From: Streptomyces sp. ISL-87
GTDB lineage: Bacteria > Actinomycetota > Actinomycetes > Streptomycetales > Streptomycetaceae
Direction: 5' to 3'
Assembly (NCBI RefSeq): GCF_018614095.1
Contig: NZ_JAGGOY010000063.1
Location: 115,128 to 175,850, forward strand
DNA length: 60,723 bases
Shown here one piece after another: positions 45,628-54,309 of the stretch. Position numbers and translations under genes: made by a program. Each line of letters opens with the position of its first letter. The first letter of the stretch is position 1. Below the pieces are notes generated by a model, which worked only from the letters and a program-made list of their open reading frames with translations, was not told the DNA's origin and ran no database searches.

Positions 45628-47088
45628 TCAGCTGGAAATGGGCACACCATCTCCCGATTGGGCGGACGCGGCTGTGGAGATGCTGCCCGCGGCTCTCACA
45701 TGCGGGCTGCTCCGTGATTCGTACGTCCAGACGTTGCCGGTGTTCCGGCCGCCGCGGCGCATCACCGTGCCGAGGGTGGCCGTGAGCTCGTTCTCGACCT
45801 CGGCAAGGAGCTCGGTGCCGAAGACGCACAGGGACTCTTCCCAGGGATGCCAGAACGTTCCCATGCGCAGATCGCGCGTGAGGAGCTTGTAGTACTCGCC
45901 ATCCCAGCACGCCGCGCCGGGCCAGGTCGGCTGGCCGGAGCCGCCGACGCGGGTCGGGTCGAATCGGTAGCCCTGATGCCACCAGCTCACCGAGTAGAGC
46001 TGCTCGCCAGGCTGGACGCAGGCGCGCAGTCCGCGTTCGACGATGTCCTGGAGGCGTGCTACCCGGTGGTCATCGGGGAGGTCCCGCATCAGCCCGTACG
46101 TGTGGCGCGTATCGGTGACGTCCCCGACGTGCCAGGTGACTGAGTTGGACGGCTCCTCGATGGCCGGGTAATAGGTGTGGCTGGGCTTGAAGGAGAAGTC
46201 GGCCGCGAAGGCTTTGCATAGCGCGTTGTGATCCGGGTCGTCGAGCAGCATGGAAACGGGGCGATGCGTGGCGGGTGGTGGGCCGGCCGGAGCCCAGAGG
46301 TAATTGCGTACGCTCGACACGGCGCGGAATCCGGCTGCGAGGAGGGCGTCCAGGATCGGTCCCTCCGACGCCTCGGCGGTGAAGTAGCGGCGCTCTGGTG
46401 CCTTGCCGATACCCATGTGGAGGGCGCGGCTGTTGCGGGCCCAACGGACCCAGTGGGGGAGGAACTCTGTGTGCGGGCCGGTCATGCCCCGAACCGCGGC
46501 GAACTCCGTCGCCCCCACGGCCTCTGCCCAGCCGACACCGACGAGTCGGGTCTCCGCTTCCAGCAGCTGGACGTTCAGTGCCCAGCTCAGCAGGTTTCCG
46601 TGGTCCTCGCGGATGTCCGCCAGGCCGCGCAGGTACGGCCCGCAGGCCGAGACCAGACGGTCGACCTCCCGCATCCGGTGGTAGCCGTAGCCCAGCCGAC
46701 GCACGCGCAGGCCCCGTGCTGGTGCCACCGTGCCCGTCAGATCGTCGAGCTCGGCGATGAGGAGGGTCTGGGGCGGCCCGACAGCCGCGAAGCCGGCGGC
46801 GCGCAGTGGCTCGTCCATGGGGACCGGGTCGTGGCCGTAGGCCCGCCACTCGGCCGGTTCGCACCGGGCGGCGAAGGCCTCTTGCTGCCGACGGATCAGC
46901 CGGGTGACTTCCGTCCGGTCGGTTTCCTTGCCCAGGGGGGAGTGCCGAACGGTGCCGTGTGTGCCGTAGTGGGTCCGGACCACCAGCCCGTCCCGCTCGA
47001 CCACGGATCCCACCGGTGCTCGTTCCGGAACGTGTCCCCGTACCTGCTCGTCGTACGCAGCCAGCAGCGCGTCCACCCCATCAATCAA
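45628..47088 (-). CDS. GNAT-like N-terminal region fused to a DUF2716 domain
   Basis: 486-aa protein. Residues about 1-265 resemble a degenerate double GNAT acetyltransferase (MIDGVDALLAAYDEQVRGHVPERAPVGSVVERDG; LVGVGWAEAVGATEFAAVRGMTGPHTEF; GFRAVSSVRNYLWAPAG). Residues about 285-450 resemble DUF2716 (ALCKAFAADFSFKPSHTYYPAIEEPSNSVTWHVGD, QLYSVSWWHQGYRFDP, YYKLLTRDLRMGTFWHPWEESLCVFG). The last 35 residues look unstructured. Neither half has an assigned substrate. ATG 47088 is chosen. The 310 bp between it and the TetR gene hold promoters only. Confidence 0.65.
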   Translation of the reverse strand: MIDGVDALLAAYDEQVRGHVPERAPVGSVVERDGLVVRTHYGTHGTVRHSPLGKETDRTEVTRLIRRQQEAFAARCEPAEWRAYGHDPVPMDEPLRAAGFAAVGPPQTLLIAELDDLTGTVAPARGLRVRRLGYGYHRMREVDRLVSACGPYLRGLADIREDHGNLLSWALNVQLLEAETRLVGVGWAEAVGATEFAAVRGMTGPHTEFLPHWVRWARNSRALHMGIGKAPERRYFTAEASEGPILDALLAAGFRAVSSVRNYLWAPAGPPPATHRPVSMLLDDPDHNALCKAFAADFSFKPSHTYYPAIEEPSNSVTWHVGDVTDTRHTYGLMRDLPDDHRVARLQDIVERGLRACVQPGEQLYSVSWWHQGYRFDPTRVGGSGQPTWPGAACWDGEYYKLLTRDLRMGTFWHPWEESLCVFGTELLAEVENELTATLGTVMRRGGRNTGNVWTYESRSSPHVRAAGSISTAASAQSGDGVPISS

Positions 47089-47361
47089 GTCCTCGGCCGG
47101 GCGGACCTCCGTCCACGGCCGTGCCGATTATCGGGACGATCGCCGCCGTCAGCCACTGATTAATGGCTGTCCAGCAGCGTGAGACACGCGTGCTCGCCAG
47201 GGCATGGGTGGCGCGGGGGCGGGTTGGTGGGCGAGACAACGAGACAGGAAGAAACCGCAGAGATAAGCGGGCCGTCCACGTCGATCAGCAACAAGGGCTT
47301 CTGCGTCGTCATCGGATCATGCTTCCGTTCCGGGCGCCCGGAGGCACCGCAATTATTTCAG

Positions 47362-47399
47362 TGAGACAGAGATGTCTCATTCGGGTTATGGTTGTCTCA
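47362..47399 (+). promoter_or_regulatory. TetR operator with an extra half-site over the start codon
   Basis: TGAGACAGAGATGTCTCA (47362-47379) is a perfect 18-bp palindrome. A further TGTCTCA at 47393-47399 is spaced exactly 20 bp from the one in the palindrome and overlaps the ATG. TTATGG between them can serve as -10, so the mRNA may be leaderless. Confidence 0.7.
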
Positions 47400-47950
47400 T
47401 GGCCATGGATCGTGACCAGGTGCTCCGCGACGCGGCGGCCCTGCTCTCCCGCAAATCGACCGCGACGATGGACGAGGTTGCCCGCGCCGCCGGAATCGGC
47501 CGCGCGACCCTCCACCGGCACTTCGCCGGGCGCGACGCCCTCGTGCGCGCCCTGGAGGAACTCGGCATCCGGGAGTTCGAGGTGGCGTTCGACAACGCCC
47601 GCCTCGAAGACGGCACGGCGGTGGACGCGCTGAAACGGCTCGTCGCCGAGACCGAGCCCAATGCCCAGCTGCTGGCCTTCCTCGTCACCGAGAACCAGCT
47701 CTTCGAGGGCGATCAGATCCATGAGGGATGGGCCCGGCTCGACGCCCGGGTCAGCGCGCTCTTCCGGCGCGGCCAGGAAGAAGGGGACATCAGGATCGAC
47801 CTGAGTCCCGCCTGGCTCACCGAGGCCCTCTACGGCCTCATCGGCACCTGCGCCTGGGCCGTCATGGACGGCCGGGTCGCCGCCAAGGACTTCCAATACA
47901 TGATCATCGAGCTGCTGCTCGGTGGCGCACGACGGAGTGTGGAGAAATGA
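47399..47950 (+). CDS. TetR-family repressor of the adjacent MFS exporter
   Basis: 183-aa repressor. The helix-turn-helix is at about residues 5-48 (DQVLRDAAALLSRKSTATMDEVARAAGIGRATLHRHFAGRDAL). The C-terminal helical ligand domain ends LTEALYGLIGTCAWAVMDGRVAAKDFQYMIIELLLGG. ATG 47399 is chosen at the end of the operator; there is no ribosome site, in line with a leaderless mRNA. The stop overlaps the exporter start (ATGA), so both are one operon, presumably induced by an exporter substrate. Confidence 0.88.
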   Translation: MAMDRDQVLRDAAALLSRKSTATMDEVARAAGIGRATLHRHFAGRDALVRALEELGIREFEVAFDNARLEDGTAVDALKRLVAETEPNAQLLAFLVTENQLFEGDQIHEGWARLDARVSALFRRGQEEGDIRIDLSPAWLTEALYGLIGTCAWAVMDGRVAAKDFQYMIIELLLGGARRSVEK

Positions 47951-49491
47951 GCCGTACCGAACAGCTGAACCGGCCGACGGGGACGGAGGAGAAGAGCCCG
48001 GGGCGCTGGCTCGCGCTCTCCGTGCTCGTCCTGGCCGTGCTGCTGGTCGCGGTGGACGCCACCGTACTCGGGCTCGCCACCCCGTCCCTCAGCGAGGACC
48101 TCAAGCCGTCCGGCAGCCAGCTGCTGTGGATCGGCGACATCTACTCCTTCGTCATCGCCGGCCTGCTGGTGTCCATGGGCTCCCTCGGCGACCGCATAGG
48201 CCGCAAGAAGCTGCTGCTGGTCGGCGCGACCGCCTTCGGCGCCGTGTCCGTGCTCACCGCCTACGCGACCAGCCCCGAGATGATGATCGTGGCCCGCGCC
48301 CTGCTCGGCGTGGCCGGTGCGACCCTGATGCCGTCCACCCTCGCCCTGATCCGCAACATCTTCCACGACCCCAAGGAGCGCAGCCTCGCCATCGGCATCT
48401 GGGGCGCCACCGCCTCGGCCGGCGCGGCCGTCGGACCGGTGGTCGGCGGAGCCCTGCTCCAGCACTTCTACTGGGGCTCGGTCTTCCTCATCAACCTGCC
48501 CGTGATGATCGTCCTGGTCGTCGTCGGCATCAAGCTGCTGCCCGAGTCCAAGAACCCGGTGGCCGGCCCCTGGGACCTGATCAGCGTCGTCCTCTCCCTC
48601 GTCGGCATCATCGGCGTCGTCTACGCCGTCAAGGAAGTCGCCACCCACGGCCTGTCCGGGGAGGTCTGGGCCGCGGCCGTCCTCGGAGCGGGCGCGCTCT
48701 ACACCTTCGTCCGCCGCCAGTTCACCCTGCCGGCGCCGCTGCTCGACATGCGGCTCTTCAAGCACCGGGGCTTCTCCGGCGCGGTCCTCGCCGACCTGCT
48801 CACCGTCTTCGGCCTGTCCGGACTGGTCTTCTTCCTCTCCCAGTTCCTCCAGCTCGTCCAGGGCCGCCAGCCGCTGGAGGCGGGCCTGGCCGAACTGCCC
48901 GCCGCCATCGGCGCGGTGGCCACCGGCCTACTCGCGGGCAGGTACGCCCGCAGGTACTCGGTGCGGTCGATCGTCTCCGGCGGCCTCGCGGCCATCGGGC
49001 TCGCCCTCGGCGTGATCACCCTGGTCCACAAGGAGAGCGGCTACCCGCTGCTCGGCGCCGCCCTGCTCGTCGTCGGCCTCGGCGCCGGCTTCTCCTTCAC
49101 CGTCACCGCCGACGTGATCCTCTCCAGTGTGCCCAAGGAGCAGGCCGGTTCGGCTTCGGCCGTCTCCGAGACGGCATACGAACTCGGCGCCGCCCTCGGC
49201 ATCGCCCTGCTCGGCTCCATCGTCACCGGCGTCTACCAGGGCTTCACCGCCCCGGGTTCGGTCGCCGGGCCGGTCGCCGACGCCGCCCACGAATCCCTCG
49301 GCGGCGCCGTCGAAGCGGCCAGGGCGCTGGATCCGCAGACCGCCGGGCAGATGGTGGGCGCGGCCCAGGAGGCCTTCGTGGACGGGCTCCGGCTCGCCTC
49401 GGGCGTCGGCGCGGCGGTCCTGCTGGCCACGGCGGTGGCCGCCTGGTTCCTGCTGAAGGGGCAGCGGCTCCAGGACGGCATCGAATACTGA
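47947..49491 (+). CDS. DHA2-family (EmrB/QacA) MFS drug exporter
   Basis: 514-aa membrane protein with about 14 predicted helices. Motif C-type signatures are visible: VDATVLGLATPSL with the TM1 Asp, GSLGDRIGRKKLLLVG (motif A), LLGVAGATLMPSTLALIRNIF, WGATASAGAAVGPVVGGALLQHFYWGSVFLINLP (motif C). The family exports drugs or small metabolites by proton antiport. It is coupled to the TetR repressor by a 4-bp overlap. Confidence 0.93.
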   Translation: MSRTEQLNRPTGTEEKSPGRWLALSVLVLAVLLVAVDATVLGLATPSLSEDLKPSGSQLLWIGDIYSFVIAGLLVSMGSLGDRIGRKKLLLVGATAFGAVSVLTAYATSPEMMIVARALLGVAGATLMPSTLALIRNIFHDPKERSLAIGIWGATASAGAAVGPVVGGALLQHFYWGSVFLINLPVMIVLVVVGIKLLPESKNPVAGPWDLISVVLSLVGIIGVVYAVKEVATHGLSGEVWAAAVLGAGALYTFVRRQFTLPAPLLDMRLFKHRGFSGAVLADLLTVFGLSGLVFFLSQFLQLVQGRQPLEAGLAELPAAIGAVATGLLAGRYARRYSVRSIVSGGLAAIGLALGVITLVHKESGYPLLGAALLVVGLGAGFSFTVTADVILSSVPKEQAGSASAVSETAYELGAALGIALLGSIVTGVYQGFTAPGSVAGPVADAAHESLGGAVEAARALDPQTAGQMVGAAQEAFVDGLRLASGVGAAVLLATAVAAWFLLKGQRLQDGIEY

Positions 49492-49519
49492 CCGCCACCC
49501 CCGCGCCCCCTGGCCCCAA

Positions 49520-49573
49520 GGGATGGTGCTCTGCGCAGAGTTGACAGCCCGTCGGCGCGCAGGACACCATCCC
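49520..49573 (+). promoter_or_regulatory. Promoter region with palindrome and TTGACA
   Basis: The perfect palindrome CTCTGCGCAGAG (49529-49540) directly abuts a -35-like TTGACA (49541-49546). An outer inverted repeat GGGATGGT (49520-49527)/ACCATCCC (49566-49573) encloses both and ends 4 bp before the next start codon. Confidence 0.5.
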
Positions 49574-49577
49574 GGCG

Positions 49578-51053
49578 ATGGAGATCAACGATCTGACCCC
49601 GGCCGAGCGTCGCGTGTGGGAAGCCTTCCCGCGCGGTGAAGGGGTCGACCTCCGGGAGAACCGGGACGAGGACGCCTCCGAGGGCCACGCCTGGGGACCC
49701 GAGAGGACGATCCGGGCCGAGGTGCTCTCCGCCCTGCTGCTGAGCGGGACCGCCGCCGAGGGCCAGGTCGCCGGGCTCAACCTCAGAGGTTTCAAGATCA
49801 CCGGCAAGCTGGACCTCAAGTACGCCGTGATCGAGCACGCCATCCGGCTGCGCGGCTGCTGGTTCGAGCGCAAACCCGTCATCTACGGGGCCCAGTTGCG
49901 CGCCCTCGTCCTGTCCGGCTCGGCCCTGCCCGGACTGACGGCCGCCACGGTCAGCGTCGACATCGTGCTGCGGCTCTCCTGCTGCCGGATCACCGGCCCG
50001 GTCCGCCTCCAGGGCGCCCGGATAGCCGGCGGGCTGTTCCTGAGCAAAGCCGTCATCGGCACACCCGGGGTTCCCGAAGACGCCGATGAGCCCCCGCTCC
50101 AGTTCAACCACGCCCAGATCGGCACCGACGTCGTCGCGACGAACCTCACCGTCCACGGCCAGACCCGCATCAACGGCGCCACCGTCGGCGGCCAGCTCAA
50201 CCTCGACGACGCCCGCCTGCTCGCCCCCGGCGGCACCGCCCTGCACGCGGAGACCCTGACCGTCGGCACCGATCTGCGCGCCATGCGGCTGGAGGCCCAC
50301 GGCCGGGTCAACCTCGGCGGCTCCCGTATACCGGGCCAGCTCAACCTCGCCTACGCCCGGCTCGTCAACCCGGGCGGGGTGGCCCTGCGTGCCTCCAGCT
50401 GCGCGATCGGTGAGGTCTGGCTGCGGAACTGCGACCCCGTCCAGGGCGCGGTCAACCTGCGCCGCTCCAGCTTCGACCTGCTGCACATGCCGCCCGAGAC
50501 CTGGCCCGAGCAGATCCGCATCGACGGCCTCAACTACCGCACCCTCGCCCCGCACCTCCGGGCCGAGCAGCGGCTGCCCGCCCTGGAGCGCGAGGAGTCG
50601 GGCTACCTCCCGTACGCCTACGAACAGCTCGCCGCGGCCTACCGCACGGTCGGCGACGAGGCGGGCGCCCGGACCGTCCAGCTCGCCAAGCTGCGTCGGC
50701 ACCGGCGCACCCGGCCCCGGCACGCCCGGTTCTGGGGAGTGCTCCAGGACGCCACCGTCGGCTACGGCTTCCGGCCGCTGCGCGCGGCGGGCTGGCTGCT
50801 GGCGCTGCTGCTCACGGGGACGATCGCGTACAGCCTCCAGCCACCGGCGGAGCTCAAGGCGGGGGAGGCCCCGGACTTCAATCCGGTGTTCTACACGCTC
50901 GACCTGATGATGCCGATCATCGGCTTCGGCCAGGAGTCGGCCTTCGCGCCGAGCGGCTGGTACCAGTGGCTGTCGTACCTGCTGATCGTGACCGGCTGGA
51001 TCCTCGCCACGACCACCTTGGCGGGCGTCAGCCGGTCACTCCAGAGGCAGTAG
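49578..51053 (+). CDS. Beta-helix (pentapeptide/bactofilin-like) protein with C-terminal membrane helices
   Basis: 491-aa protein of a Streptomyces family often annotated membrane-associated oxidoreductase, though I see no nucleotide-binding motif. Residues about 60-310 are a repetitive beta-solenoid pattern (LNLRGFKITGKLDLKYAVI, RLQGARIAGGLFLSKAVI, NLTVHGQTRINGATVGGQLNLDDARL, NLGGSRIPGQLNLAYARLV). A helical linker (YEQLAAAYRTVGDEAGARTVQLAKLRRHRR) leads to two membrane segments (WLLALLLTGTIAYSL; YLLIVTGWILATTTLAGV). Cytoplasmic scaffold at the membrane is a guess. The ATG at 49578 has no strong ribosome site. Confidence 0.65.
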   Translation: MEINDLTPAERRVWEAFPRGEGVDLRENRDEDASEGHAWGPERTIRAEVLSALLLSGTAAEGQVAGLNLRGFKITGKLDLKYAVIEHAIRLRGCWFERKPVIYGAQLRALVLSGSALPGLTAATVSVDIVLRLSCCRITGPVRLQGARIAGGLFLSKAVIGTPGVPEDADEPPLQFNHAQIGTDVVATNLTVHGQTRINGATVGGQLNLDDARLLAPGGTALHAETLTVGTDLRAMRLEAHGRVNLGGSRIPGQLNLAYARLVNPGGVALRASSCAIGEVWLRNCDPVQGAVNLRRSSFDLLHMPPETWPEQIRIDGLNYRTLAPHLRAEQRLPALEREESGYLPYAYEQLAAAYRTVGDEAGARTVQLAKLRRHRRTRPRHARFWGVLQDATVGYGFRPLRAAGWLLALLLTGTIAYSLQPPAELKAGEAPDFNPVFYTLDLMMPIIGFGQESAFAPSGWYQWLSYLLIVTGWILATTTLAGVSRSLQRQ

Positions 51054-51096
51054 GCCAGAGGCAGTAGGCCGGAGGCAGTAGGCCGGAGCAGTAGGA
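51043..51096. repeat. 14-bp tandem repeat over the stop codon
   Basis: AGAGGCAGTAGGCC at 51043 and 51057, GGAGGCAGTAGGCC at 51071 and a partial unit to 51096. The first TAG is the stop of the preceding gene, and 3.9 units fit before the plsC-like stop at 51100. Confidence 0.85.
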
Positions 51097-51099
51097 GGG

Positions 51100-51771
51100 T
51101 CAGGCGGCCTTGGCCTTGGTGGCGTACATGTCCACGTACTCCTGGCCCGACAGCCGCATGACCTCGGCCATCACCGAGTCGGTGACGGCGCGCAGCACGT
51201 AGCGGTCGCGGTCCATGCCCTCGTAGCGGGAGAACTCCATCGGCTCGCCGAAGCGGACGGTGACCCGGCCCGGGCGGGGCATGCCCTTGCCGCCGGGCTG
51301 GAGCTTGTCCGTGCCGATCATCGCGAAGGGGACCACCGGCGCGCCGGTCATCAGCGTGAGGCGGGCGATGCCGGTGCGGCCGCGGTAGAGGCGGCCGTCG
51401 GGGGAGCGGGTGCCCTCGGGGTAGATGCCGAAGATCTTGCCCTCTTCGAGGATCCGCCGGCCGGTCATCAGGGCCGCGACCCCGCCGTTGGCCCCGTCGC
51501 GGTCGACCGGGATCATGCCGGCGCCGGTGAAGAACCACGCCATGAGGCGGCCCTTGATCCCCTTGCCCGTCACGTACTCGTCCTTGCCGATGAAGTGGAC
51601 CGTACGGTCGCACACCAGCGGAAGGATCATGGAGTCGATGAAGGTGAGGTGATTGCCCGCCAAAATCACCGGACCGGTGCCCGGGATGTTCTCCACGCCC
51701 TCAACCCGGGTGCGGAACATCATGCGCATGACGGGTCCGACAGTGGCTTTGATGAGCGCGGTACGGAACAA
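51100..51771 (-). CDS. 1-acyl-sn-glycerol-3-phosphate acyltransferase (PlsC family)
   Basis: 223-aa membrane-associated acyltransferase making phosphatidic acid. Motif I NHLTFID (HX4D, about residue 40-45), motif II-like IPVDRDGANGG, motif III FGIYPEGTRSPDGRLYRGRTG and motif IV APVVPFAMIG are present. The frame opens with TTG 51771, which has GGAGGG six bases before it. It is divergent from the glycerophosphodiesterase gene across 268 bp, where TTGACA near 51892 is a possible -35 for that gene. Confidence 0.9.
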   Translation of the reverse strand: MFRTALIKATVGPVMRMMFRTRVEGVENIPGTGPVILAGNHLTFIDSMILPLVCDRTVHFIGKDEYVTGKGIKGRLMAWFFTGAGMIPVDRDGANGGVAALMTGRRILEEGKIFGIYPEGTRSPDGRLYRGRTGIARLTLMTGAPVVPFAMIGTDKLQPGGKGMPRPGRVTVRFGEPMEFSRYEGMDRDRYVLRAVTDSVMAEVMRLSGQEYVDMYATKAKAA

Positions 51772-52039
51772 CGTGAGCCCTCCGGCATCGAAAGCGGTTC
51801 GCGCACCACACGGCGGTAGTGCAGGTGAGGACGATACTCGCGGCTCCGTGCTGATCGCACATCGGGTTCACGCGGTGGATACGCAGTGTTGACACAAGTT
51901 TCCGCCATGTTCCGTACACGCCCATCCCCCGGACACGGGCCGCTGCCTACCATCGGCACGCCGATCGCGGGCCGCGAGACGCCCGGAACACCAGAGATCC
52001 CGGGAGCGCCGGCCCCTTCCAGAACGAGGAGTGGCACTC

Positions 52040-53194
52040 ATGAAGCAGGGTGGGGCAGCGCGGCGCACGGTCCTGGGGGCGGCCGTCCTGGCGGCCGGCG
52101 GCGGCATCGCCGGTCTCCCGGCGGGGTCCGCCTCCGCCGCAGAAGGCGGCCACGGCGGCTACCGGGACCTCCCCGTGCCGACCGTCATCGGCCACCGCGG
52201 GGCCAGCGGCTACCGGCCCGAGCACACCCTCGGCTCCTACCAGCTCGCCCTCGACCTCGGCGCCGACGTCATCGAGCAGGACCTCGTCCCCACCAAGGAC
52301 GGCCACCTCGTGTGCCGCCACGAGAACGAGATCGGCGGCACCACCGACGTCGCGGACCACCCCGGGTTCGCGTCGCGGCGTACCACCAAGTCGGTCGACG
52401 GGGTCTCCGTCACGGGCTGGTTCACCGAGGACTTCACCCTCGCCGAGCTGAAGACCCTGCGCGCGAAGGAACGTATCCCCGCCGTCCGCCAGCGCAACAC
52501 GCTCTACGACGGCCACTGGGCGGTGCCCACCTTCGAGGAGGTGCTGCGCTGGGCCGACCGCAAGGGCAAGCGGCGCGGCAAGAGGGTCTGGCTGCACGTC
52601 GAGACCAAGCACCCCAGCTACTTCCGCGCCCTCGGCCTCGGCCTGGAGGAGCCCCTCGCCAAGCTGCTGCGCCGCTACGGCCGCGACGGCCGGGGCGCCG
52701 CCCTGTTCCTGCAGTCCTTCGAGCCCTCCAGCATCCAGCGGCTGTCCCGGCTGGTCTCCGCCCCGCGCGTGGTGCTCCTCTCCGCCGCCGGCACCCGCCC
52801 GTGGGACTTCGAGGTGGCCAAGGACCCCCGTACGGTCGCGGACCTGGTCAAGCCCGAGGGCCTGAAGTGGATCGCCGGCTTCGCCCAGGGCATCGGCCCG
52901 ACCATGGACCTGATCCTGCCGCGCGACGCCTCCGGCCGGCTCGGCACCCCGACCACCCTGGTCGAGGACGCCCACGCGCAGGGGCTGGTGCTGCACCCCT
53001 ACACCGAGCGCAACGAGAACAGCTTCCTGCCCGCCGAGTACCGCAAGGGCGCGGATCCGGCCGCGTACGGGGATGCCTTCGGCGCGTTCCGGACCTACTT
53101 CGAACAGGGCATCGACGGAATCTTCACCGACAACCCGGACACCGGGCTGCTCGCGGCGGAGGCCTTCCGCCCGGGCCGCGGAGTCAACCGATAA
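52040..53194 (+). CDS. Secreted glycerophosphodiester phosphodiesterase
   Basis: 384-aa exported enzyme that hydrolyses glycerophosphodiesters to glycerol 3-phosphate and an alcohol. A Tat-type signal (GGAARRTVLGAAVLAAGGG) spans residues 1-36. The GDPD core has VIGHRGASGYRPEHTLGSY (catalytic His and Glu), DLGADVIEQDLVPTKDGHLVCRHE, LHVETKHPSYF and GIDGIFTDNPD at the end. ATG 52040 is eight bases after AGGAG; GTG 52031 is too close to that site. Product glycerol 3-phosphate could feed PlsC-dependent lipid synthesis encoded next door, but that link is only context. Confidence 0.92.
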   Translation: MKQGGAARRTVLGAAVLAAGGGIAGLPAGSASAAEGGHGGYRDLPVPTVIGHRGASGYRPEHTLGSYQLALDLGADVIEQDLVPTKDGHLVCRHENEIGGTTDVADHPGFASRRTTKSVDGVSVTGWFTEDFTLAELKTLRAKERIPAVRQRNTLYDGHWAVPTFEEVLRWADRKGKRRGKRVWLHVETKHPSYFRALGLGLEEPLAKLLRRYGRDGRGAALFLQSFEPSSIQRLSRLVSAPRVVLLSAAGTRPWDFEVAKDPRTVADLVKPEGLKWIAGFAQGIGPTMDLILPRDASGRLGTPTTLVEDAHAQGLVLHPYTERNENSFLPAEYRKGADPAAYGDAFGAFRTYFEQGIDGIFTDNPDTGLLAAEAFRPGRGVNR

Positions 53195-53267
53195 GCGGAA
53201 TAACTCATACGGGTGGGCCGTGCCCTGCGGGGAAACCGCGGGGCATGGCCCACGCGTCCCGCCCGGC

Positions 53268-53765
53268 ATGGACCTGCTGAACGAACTCGGCCCGCTGCTC
53301 TCCGCCGAGGCGGCCGCGGAGGCCCCGGGCGCCGGTGTGGACGCCGCCGACCTGGAACAGGCTGTCTGGGTCAGGCTGCTGGAACACGACCCCGCTCCCG
53401 CCGAGCCCGTGCGCTGGCTGCGCCGGGCGGTGCGCGCCGAGGCCCGCGTGGCCCGGCGCCGCGCCAGGCGCGAGATCCCTTACGGCGGCGCGCTCGCCGG
53501 CGGCACGGCGGAACCGGAGGATGCCCTTCTGCACGGGGAGGAAAATCGGGTTCTCCGATCGGCAGTCGCCCGGTTGCCCGGACGCTGTCCGGAGCTGATG
53601 GGAGCACTTCTTTCGCCCAGAGACCTCACTTACCGTGAAATCGCAGGGGAGTTGGGTATCTCACAAGGAAGTTTGGGGCCCGTCCGTTCCCGTTGCCTGG
53701 GATGTCTGCGCAGAATGCTGGCTGCAGAGGTTGCGGCTCCTGGCCTGCGGGGAAAGGAGCGGTAG
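53268..53765 (+). CDS. Small sigma-70-like protein
   Basis: 165-aa protein. The C-terminal part RSAVARLPGRCPELMGALLSPRDLTYREIAGELGISQGSLGPVRSRCLGCLRRML is a sigma region 4 helix-turn-helix. The N-terminal part (DAADLEQAVWVRLLEHDPAPAEPVRWLRRAVRAEARVARRRARRE) resembles a reduced region 2. It may act as an ECF-type sigma factor or a DNA-binding relative. ATG 53268 is chosen; no anti-sigma gene is adjacent. A GNAT gene follows 37 bp downstream. Confidence 0.75.
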   Translation: MDLLNELGPLLSAEAAAEAPGAGVDAADLEQAVWVRLLEHDPAPAEPVRWLRRAVRAEARVARRRARREIPYGGALAGGTAEPEDALLHGEENRVLRSAVARLPGRCPELMGALLSPRDLTYREIAGELGISQGSLGPVRSRCLGCLRRMLAAEVAAPGLRGKER

Positions 53766-53802
53766 ACCAACGGGCTACCAGGTGAGCTGGAGGCATGCGC
53801 AC

Positions 53803-54309
53803 ATGGGCATGAGCGTGACGATTTCGGCGGCTGCTGCCGAGGACGCTGAGCAGATTTTCAAGCTGCAGTACCTGGCGTTCCAGAGCGAGGCCGAGCTGTA
53901 CGGCAACTACCGCATCCAGCCGCTCACCCAGTCCCTGGACTCCCTCAAGGGGGAACTGGCGACGGACACCGTGCTCGTGGCCCGGCTGGGTGACGAGATC
54001 GTCGGCACCGTGCGCGGCAACGTCGGCGAGGACGGCACCGCCAAGATCGCCAAGCTGTGCGTCCACCCGCGCATGCAGGGCCACGGACTCGGCGCCCGGC
54101 TGCTGCGCGCCGTCGAGGAGGCCCTCGCGGGCGACGGCGGGACCACCCGCTTCAGGCTGCACACCGGGCACAAGAGCGAATCCAACCTGCGTCTCTACCG
54201 CAAGGCGGGCTACACCCAGGTCGGCGGCCGCACCGCCTCCGACGGGGTGCGGCTGGTGATCCTGGAGAAGGAAGCCAAGGACGCCAGCGACTTCGCGGTC
54301 AGCGCCTAG
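53803..54309 (+). CDS. GNAT-family N-acetyltransferase
   Basis: 168-aa acetyltransferase. The acetyl-CoA-binding motif A is IAKLCVHPRMQGHGLGARLLRAVEEAL (about residues 83-109) and motif B follows (NLRLYRKAGYTQVGG). The substrate is unknown. ATG 53803 is nine bases after GGAGG; ATG 53809 is an alternative. The stop overlaps the convergent membrane-protein gene by 11 bp. Confidence 0.85.
   Translation: MGMSVTISAAAAEDAEQIFKLQYLAFQSEAELYGNYRIQPLTQSLDSLKGELATDTVLVARLGDEIVGTVRGNVGEDGTAKIAKLCVHPRMQGHGLGARLLRAVEEALAGDGGTTRFRLHTGHKSESNLRLYRKAGYTQVGGRTASDGVRLVILEKEAKDASDFAVSA

Noticed and set aside
45510..45785. Plus-strand 91-codon frame between the recombinase operon and DUF2716 gene
   Set aside because: Mostly antisense to the DUF2716 gene end and Arg/Cys-rich without motifs; no ribosome site.
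47163..47633. 156-codon frame over the TetR operator and start
   Set aside because: It runs out of frame through the clear TetR helix-turn-helix, has a Trp/Arg-rich translation and crosses the operator.
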